A stretch of DNA of 64,000 nucleotides. Origin: Amaurobius ferox (taxonomy: Eukaryota; Arthropoda; Arachnida; Araneae; Amaurobiidae). The position numbers and the translations under genes are program-made. The notes beneath the pieces are model-generated. The model saw only the letters and a list, made by a program, of their open reading frames with translations, had not been told where the DNA came from and did no database searches. This document shows, in pieces, positions 58,242-64,000 of this stretch. Location of the stretch: NCBI GenBank assembly GCA_951213105.1, contig OX578153.1:52854520-52918519 (forward strand). Reading direction: 5' to 3'. Every line of letters begins with the position of its first letter. Positions within the stretch are counted from its first letter, which is position 1.

Positions 58242-58524
58242 TTGAGACCCAGAACGTTAGACCTACCAGAAAGGTGTAAGGTAACTGTTTGGATGGTCGG
58301 GAAGTGCCATCCAATGTAGACCGGAACCCAGTGGGGGAGGCATCCACAGGGACCGTATCCTCCTTCCCCTACCACCAACCTCTCGGAAAGACTTACAGAC
58401 CTACATGTTTAACGTGATCGAACTCTGCGTGAACACGACGGCAGTTTTGGCAGCGGCTGGAATAGAACCCAGGCCTACCGAGTGTAACTCCAGCGTGCTA
58501 ACCACTGACTGGGCTACCGCGCCC
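58242..58524 (-). mobile_element. tRNA-derived SINE, full length
   Basis: On the minus strand: the tRNA head with GGTAGCCCAGTCAGTGGTTA and CCTGGGTTCTATTCC (a B box with one change), the body, and a 3' end CTGGGTCTCAACAC. The flanks GGCCAAGTATGTG (58229-58241) and GGCCATGTATGTG (58525-58537) form a 13-bp duplication with one mismatch. Older than the copies at 45535 and 52247. Confidence 0.9.
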
Positions 58525-58924
58525 GGCCATGTATGTGTGTATGCACTCAAACAAAAAATCCAAACAACACATAATTTTATGAAATTTGGAACAGATACTT
58601 CCACAAAAGCTGAAGAACACCTTGGAAAGATTTTTCTGGAATTTAGTCTACTTTTTTTTTTAATATTTACCCTACTTACATAGTGTAATTTGAAAAGTAA
58701 AAAGGAAGGATTATGATAAAAACCAAAACTTTAAATATGAGTTTACAATGGATTAACACATTTTGAGCATCCCTCAAATCAAATCAAATGTTATTGAGCG
58801 GTCTAAATTTACAGACATGATAGTTCATCAATGAATGGAGTAAAGAATTAGGTTTGGTATGATTATTATAATCTGTAAATAAACATGTGAATGCTGTGAT
58901 ATGAAATCAAACATTCTTTTTTTC

Positions 58925-59165
58925 GATCCAGACTGTCCAACCCACCTGAAGGTATAAGGTATCTGTTTGAATGGCCAGGACAGTGCCACCCATTTTAGAC
59001 TGTAACAAAGTGGGGACTACATTTTCAGGGACAGTATCCTCCTTCCCTACCACCAACCTCGACTTTCAGATCCACATATTTAACATGCCCATCCACATAC
59101 TCTGTATAAACACTGGTTTCTGAATGCAATCCCCATACCTTAACCACTGTACTGGCCAATCCCTT
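58925..59165 (-). repeat. Old SINE copy, diverged
   Basis: On the minus strand: ACAGTCCAAC-like 3' end text GACAGTCTGGATCG, body with GGTGGTAGGGAAGGAGGATA, and a worn head at GGCCAGTACAGTGGTTAAGG. Same subtype as the copy at 1285 by its CCAGGACAGTGCCACCC phrase. Confidence 0.65.
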
Positions 59166-59169
59166 AAAC

Positions 59170-60184
59170 CCAAACTTTTGAAAGCCTCAAATGTTAAAAC
59201 GATTTTTTGAAAAAAAAAAAAATTATAAAAATCAGGACATTCAATTATCTTACATACAAAAAAAAAAAGATGACTGTGCATCAAAGGTAGCAGAAAATCA
59301 AAGCTACCAACAGCCAAACAATTTGGTACAAAGGTAGCGGAACTCATAGAACAATGTACCTCAGCAAGATTTTCTTAAAAGTTGAATAAATTTTATTAAA
59401 GTCATGAGCATTTAAAGTAAAATCTTAGCCAAAAATTTTTTATTTTCAAATCAAACTTATCGAACAAGCTATTCCAAGTGCAAGAAATGTGAGGCAGATA
59501 ATGATTCTTAAAGAATGTCTGCAGCTGGAGACAGGTGCTGGGTATCTAGTACTCTTATTTCTTTTATTTTAGAGATATTATTTAGATTTTATAATTATAA
59601 GAATTGTGCTTTCCTAAAGATTCAATGAAAACAAGCAGAGATAACATTTAATTTTTAATTTTACTTCTCTCAGGTGAATAAACTTTTTCTTAACTTTTGG
59701 TAATGGCTAGAAGGACTGGGTTTTAAAATCCAACAAGTTAGCCTCTTGAATTTTAGAGGTAATGCTTAGATGTTTTAAACATGCCATTATTTTACCATTG
59801 TAAATATTATGCCTAAAAACCTCAAAAACTTGCAGAAAGCATTTAATTTTTTAATTTCACTTCTCTTTGTGAAAGAACTATGTTTTACAATTGCAAGTAT
59901 TTTAATTTATTATTGAGAAAATAATGCTGATTTTTTCTCGGAAGGGCATGCACATATTTTATTGACAACAAATTCTCGGGGCAGGGATTCAGGGTACACC
60001 AACCCAAAAAGAGTACTGTTTTTCAATGAAATGCATCAGTTAACAAAATATTAACACAATACATTGAATCTTATGGATTGTAATTTTATGTATTGGATTG
60101 ATTTCCAATAAAGCCATATGTAACAACAACACTGAATATATTTAGTGTATAAACATATAATATAATATTTATAAGGAGTAAGTA
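59170..60184. other. AT-rich spacer, no firm exon
   Basis: A 17-base stretch at 59796-59812, between TTTTTAG and GTAAAA on the minus strand, would join the phases of the exons at 61892 and 58066. It is too short to call on sequence alone. Confidence 0.25.
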
Positions 60185-61278
60185 CAGTACGCAACCTCTT
60201 ATCTGGCATTCCAATATCCGGACTCTCCCAAAACCGGAATGCGGCAAAATAATGCCAAATTCTGCACCAACACTCAATTATTTGCCAAAAATTATGCCAA
60301 ATAGCGGTTTTTTGTATAAAATCCCAAATGATTTTTTGCCTTAATTAGCAATATTAATATTATAAAATAATACATTGAAATCTACATTTTTCTCACTTCA
60401 ACTGTTTGCGATCCTGACATAAACAAAGGTCTGGCTGAATCCACAACTTACCACATGGGAAATGTTGCTAAAAATATTTCCGGAAGAAGAGGAAAACTAC
60501 AAGTATCATGGAGGTAAAATTGAACTCTACCTCCATGGTGGATTTATTTGTTCCATGTCAAATAAACATACTTTCGACGAATGACAAAACAGTTTGTTTG
60601 TGAAACGATATAAAAAACTTATATTTTTAGAAAAAAAACCCATATTTTCTTTTTTAGAATGGGTGAGCGTTCATTTGATGCCTCGACGACTTCATAGTGG
60701 TAAAGTGACATCATAACGTTTTTCACTGCAAAGTGACTGGGCTTTGGGAAAAAGCAATAGAATCTAAAGAAATTTACAGAGATTTTTAATTTTTTTTCTC
60801 GTGTACTAGTAAGTTTATAATTTTCAATTTATGGATTTCATTTTCACATATTTTTGAAATTCTTAACATAAAAATTAACTTTTGGCATTTCCAGTTAACA
60901 GTTTTATTAACTGTACGCACTGATTATGAATAAACTGTAACCATGTTAAAACAGTTTGTTTTGATTTTTTTCGTGGTGGTCTGCTATGATAATACCGAAG
61001 GGGTGACAACTCTTTTCAGACATTTTTTCTTTCTTTCAAAAATTTTCTTAAACACTAATACATGTAATTTGCATTTTAATTAACCAAGTATATTTTTCAT
61101 ATAGATTGTAAAAAAGCTTTGTTTAATACATTTATGTTTTTAAAATGAATTATAATTTTCTATACCTACATTTAAGACCATTCCAGTAAGTTTTAGAAAA
61201 AGTCTTCCGAATTACGGAAAAACCCCTTATCCAGAATGCCTGAAGTCCCAAGCATTCCAGATAATAGATTCTGTACTG
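60185..61278. mobile_element. pogo/Tigger-like non-autonomous element, 1.1 kb
   Basis: The left end is CAGTACGCAACCTCTTATCT; the right end reversed is CAGTACAGAATCTATTATCT. TA flanks both ends (60183-60184, 61279-61280). Subterminal TATCCGGA and AATTCGGAAG / CTTATCCAGAATG are typical of Tigger ends. The interior is AT-rich with no transposase. Confidence 0.7.
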
Positions 61279-61891
61279 TATTTTCAATTTTTATAGTAAT
61301 TGTCAGGAGAATGTAGAAAAATATGCAAAAATGCAGCACTAATACACCGAAATACTATAAACAAATATAATATGAAATATAGCACTGAAAATCTAAAAAA
61401 AATACCAAAATGCATGCACTTCGATTGTTTGCAGCAAAATGAGTTCTTTCATAAAAGTGGGTAATTAAAAATAGCATATTTTTCTGGTTCTCCAAGTCAT
61501 GAAAACCCTTCCAATACTTGGAAGGGAATAAAATAAAAAATTCCATTCATGCCTCATCTGACAAAGGACAGCAATAAACTCAGTTACACAAAAAACTAGA
61601 AGAACAGAATTACTACAAGTTCCTATAAAATTGTAATTGCCACAGCTGGGGAATACAGTCTTCTCACACAGATGCCCTTTTTTCGAGTTAAGCATTCTCT
61701 TTTTTTCATACTATCCACACTAAAATACAAATATTTTCTTACTATCCACACTAAAGTAAAAAGACTATTATCAAATTGCATAAAAATCTGATAAGATGAT
61801 CAGTAACTTAATTAGATCTCGCTTATTAGGCATTCGACAAACATACTCTGAAAAATTGAAATTTTTATTCTAATTTTAAATGTATACTTAC
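61279..61891. other. Spacer, no gene assigned
   Basis: A 76-residue minus-strand frame at 61465-61695 has six Cys residues but no supported splice sites. Nothing else recognised. Confidence 0.3.
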
Positions 61892-61951
61892 AAAACAGAA
61901 AAACAAAGAGAATGCTCCTATAACTTACAACACATCTTTTCATATACAAGT
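61892..61951 (-). CDS. Candidate signal-peptide exon of the cysteine-rich gene (tentative)
   Basis: On the minus strand an acceptor TTTTATTTCAG ends at 61952. Eight bases later ATG (61943) opens MKRCVVSYRSILFVFLF, a basic start then a hydrophobic core like a secretion signal, and a strong donor GTAAGT follows at 61891. It ends in phase 1, whereas the exon at 58066 starts in phase 0, so at least one exon between them is missing, or this exon belongs elsewhere. An internal GTAAGT at phase 0 (after MKRCV) would join directly but gives no signal peptide. Confidence 0.35.
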
Positions 61952-61959
61952 CTGAAATA

Positions 61960-62189
61960 AAATTAAAACACTTTACTATTGTACATAAACTGCTATATTT
62001 ATACATTAAATCTCCAGTGCAATTCAACCAGAGGAAATTCAATAATACAAATCAGGAATATAACACAAGGGAGAACAAGATATATTATATAAAAATAAGT
62101 AAATCGCAATGCAAAATGTTGCCACAAAAAAGTATAGCAAGTAGATGTACATTTCGGAAATGCATGGATTTTCTTATTAGAGCAACAAG
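61960..62189. other. Spacer, no gene
   Basis: A short open frame at 62017-62280 runs into the repeat below and is not supported. Confidence 0.35.
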
Positions 62190-62480
62190 CCTAAAAATCT
62201 ATACATATAAAATTGAAAATCTGTCTGTCTGTCTGTCTGTTTGTCCCATCATCACGGGACAACGGCGGAACCGAATTTAATGAAATTTTGTGGATAGCCT
62301 TGAAATAGCTTCCCATAAATTTAGTCCAAGTTTCGAGTTTCTAAGACCAAGGGTTGTCGAGATATTAATGAAAAACGGAACCTTTTCCTAGGAGTTCTAC
62401 TCTCCAACTCCGTGGTTTATCCAAACGGAAAGGATGAAAATCGTTTGTTTAAAACGCCAAAATGAAATAAAACTTTATTT
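62190..62480 (+). repeat. Dispersed repeat with (CTGT)n and a Helitron-like phrase
   Basis: TCTATACATATAAAATTGAA, then four CTGT units, TTTGTCCCATCATCACGGG and AACCGAATTTAATGAAATTT: wording widespread in arthropod Helitron-type and other dispersed repeats. No end was located. Confidence 0.45.
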
Positions 62481-62989
62481 CCGAGTTTGGTGCAGAATTT
62501 TTGCATTAATTAGTCACTATCTGAAAGCATGAATTGTTTGAAACATGAATTTAAATGGAAAAATCTACCTCCATGTTTCATCTTTCACAAGCTTTTACTC
62601 AACGATGTAAAGTATAAAGAAATCAAAATGACTATTTAATTTCGCATTTTATGAGGAAGTTTCTATCTTATATCATGTTGCTCGGCAACGGAATGAAATT
62701 GAATGTGTTGTTAATATTTATTATTATTTTTTCTATTTGTGAAATAAATAAATGGATGTAAAAATATATTTTTTAAATGAACGGTTTGATTGTTCTTTTA
62801 ATTATATAAATTGCGGACTGCGTACATTACTTTCATTTATTTTAGCAAAGAGGTTTCAAGCTCATATATTGTGTTTACCCAATAAATTCATATCGCCGAT
62901 TGTTGAAACAGAAAAAGAGTAGAACGGGTGTATCTTATAGAATTTTAGTGTTTTCATTTAGTATATACAAACGGGATCAGGATATTTTA
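62481..62989. other. AT-rich spacer, no gene
   Basis: Nothing recognised. Confidence 0.35.
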
Positions 62990-63480
62990 TTCTTCAGATC
63001 TGCAAATTCAGAGCTATGAATTTGGCGGAATATCTCTAAATAACTCGGTAACTTTTCTTAAACTTTACCAAATTAGCGGAAATGTCTCCAAATTGATAAA
63101 AATGACACAAATCAATGAAATTAAATTTGTTTTTTTAGAATAAAGTACTGAAATGATGTTTCCGTAGTATTTGTCGGTCAGTCCATCCATCCTACTTAGT
63201 AACACATTTAAGGAATTTTTTTAATATCACCAAATTGATAAAAATATTTCTAAATCCATAAAAATATCATGAAATTGATAAATTCGCGCTTAATAAATGA
63301 AATTAATTGGGTTTTGTTAGGGGATAGTATTGTGATGATGTGTCGTCAATTTGTCGCAAAATGGGACTATCAGTTCTACAGTCCCACTTGGCGATAAATT
63401 TGGCGATTTTTTAAGTTATAGCTAAATTGACGAAAATGTCGCCAAACCTTCCATTGGGATTGCATTATTCAGATAATATA
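62990..63480 (+). repeat. Dispersed repeat R2-related, copy 4
   Basis: CTTTACCAAATTAGCGGAAA, ATCACCAAATTGATAAAAAT, TTTTGTTAGGGGATAGTATT and CACTTGGCGATAAATTTGGC follow the order of 44815-45350. A stem GGGACT/AGTCCC lies at 63363-63386. Confidence 0.5.
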
Positions 63481-64000
63481 ATTTAAATCAATTTATTTAA
63501 AGCAAATGATATCATGTAGCTTAGCAACGGATCCAATATGTTATGCGGCATACAATTTTTATTAAATCTTTTCCGATATGAATAGTAAAAATATGTATAT
63601 AAAATAAATTCCATTGACATTGAATTTTTGACTGGATAATATCAATTACGCTCTTCAGGTTTAAACATCATTATTATTGATATTTTTGGGGACTGTTGAT
63701 TCAGGGATTACTGATATTTTCAAATTATTATGGAATTGTTTTATTATGACGAAAATCGTTGAAACTCATATACAGTACGTTGTACGAGTAATCTTCTACA
63801 AATACATGGGTATATCTTCCAATCTACGAGAATATAAGTAGTACAGGTATAGTAGCATATATTTTGATATATATTGGCATATATTGGAATCAATTACGAC
63901 CTTCTGGTATTAAGATTACAGGGATTTTTGATACTTTCAATTTTATACGTCATCTCTTTTATTTTGGCAAATATTTTTGAAACTCATATTGCAATACGGG
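63481..64000. other. AT-rich spacer, no gene
   Basis: A short echo TGAATTGACATTGAA-like and paired phrases (CAATTACG with CTTCTGGTATTAAGATTA near 63893, and CAATTACG with CTCTTCAGGTTTAAACATCA near 63641) suggest another worn direct repeat. No gene. Confidence 0.3.

Noticed and set aside
58681..58735. Possible exon before the donor ATGTAAGT near 58680
   Set aside because: The length from the nearest acceptor leaves the wrong phase for both neighbours.
59066..59347. Possible upstream exon of the cysteine-rich gene ending at a GTAAGA near 59252
   Set aside because: The stretch before the donor is poly-T, overlaps an old SINE at its other end and a dispersed repeat phrase, and gives no acceptor in the needed phase.
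61465..61695. Six-cysteine open frame as part of the cysteine-rich gene
   Set aside because: No acceptor/donor pair in the required phases was found and the frame contains hydrophobic AT-driven text.

Overview
This is AT-rich nuclear DNA of an animal, most probably an arthropod. Genes are sparse, introns run to many kilobases, and nearly all the remaining space is transposable elements of many classes with no bacterial-style operons. Three near-identical intact mariner elements, tRNA-derived SINEs, Penelope-like fragments and hAT, piggyBac, pogo/Tigger and Helitron-like elements fit an arthropod. A chelicerate is a guess; no single marker fixes the species.

The only host gene I can support lies on the minus strand. 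Six coding exons, at 57966-58066, 56015-56139, 49680-49803, 43669-43850, 37091-37196 and 27732-28341, have canonical splice sites and matching phases and join into one open frame of 415 residues ending in a stop. The product is cysteine-rich, ends in a short hydrophobic tail like a GPI-anchor signal, and has no family I recognise. A signal-peptide-like first exon may lie at 61892-61951, but its phase does not join the next exon directly.

Layout: 1-1990, degenerate repeats and an old SINE; 1991-3780, a 256-bp tandem array with a hidden 512-bp dimer pattern; 3780-5345, 7398-8670, 9240-9425 and 51755-55345, copies of one long dispersed repeat (called R1 here); 5361-6684, a hAT element with another nested in it; 11333-12664, 17147-18478 and 35433-36764, intact mariners; 18950-21400, 22890-23440, 30950-31100, 34900-36940 and 55390-55875, Penelope-like fragments with hammerhead-like motifs; 32605-32965, a GTCAC/GTGAC-rich segment; 33261-33969, a fold-back element; 38282-39710, an unclassified DNA element; 39916-41850, Helitron-like; 45380-49279, a Tigger-like element carrying a SINE and a hAT; 50365-51469, piggyBac; 52058-54681, a hAT with a broken transposase; 60185-61278, a second Tigger-like element.

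The most unusual observation is a set of five very short units (42-59 bp) at three loci (3966-4095, 9316-9373, 10362-10475), each bounded by 13-14 bp target-site duplications. Most form a hairpin followed by CTGGGTTTTC, and one type matches the extreme 3' end of the resident SINE. Two of the loci lie inside copies of R1, so other R1 copies show the empty site.
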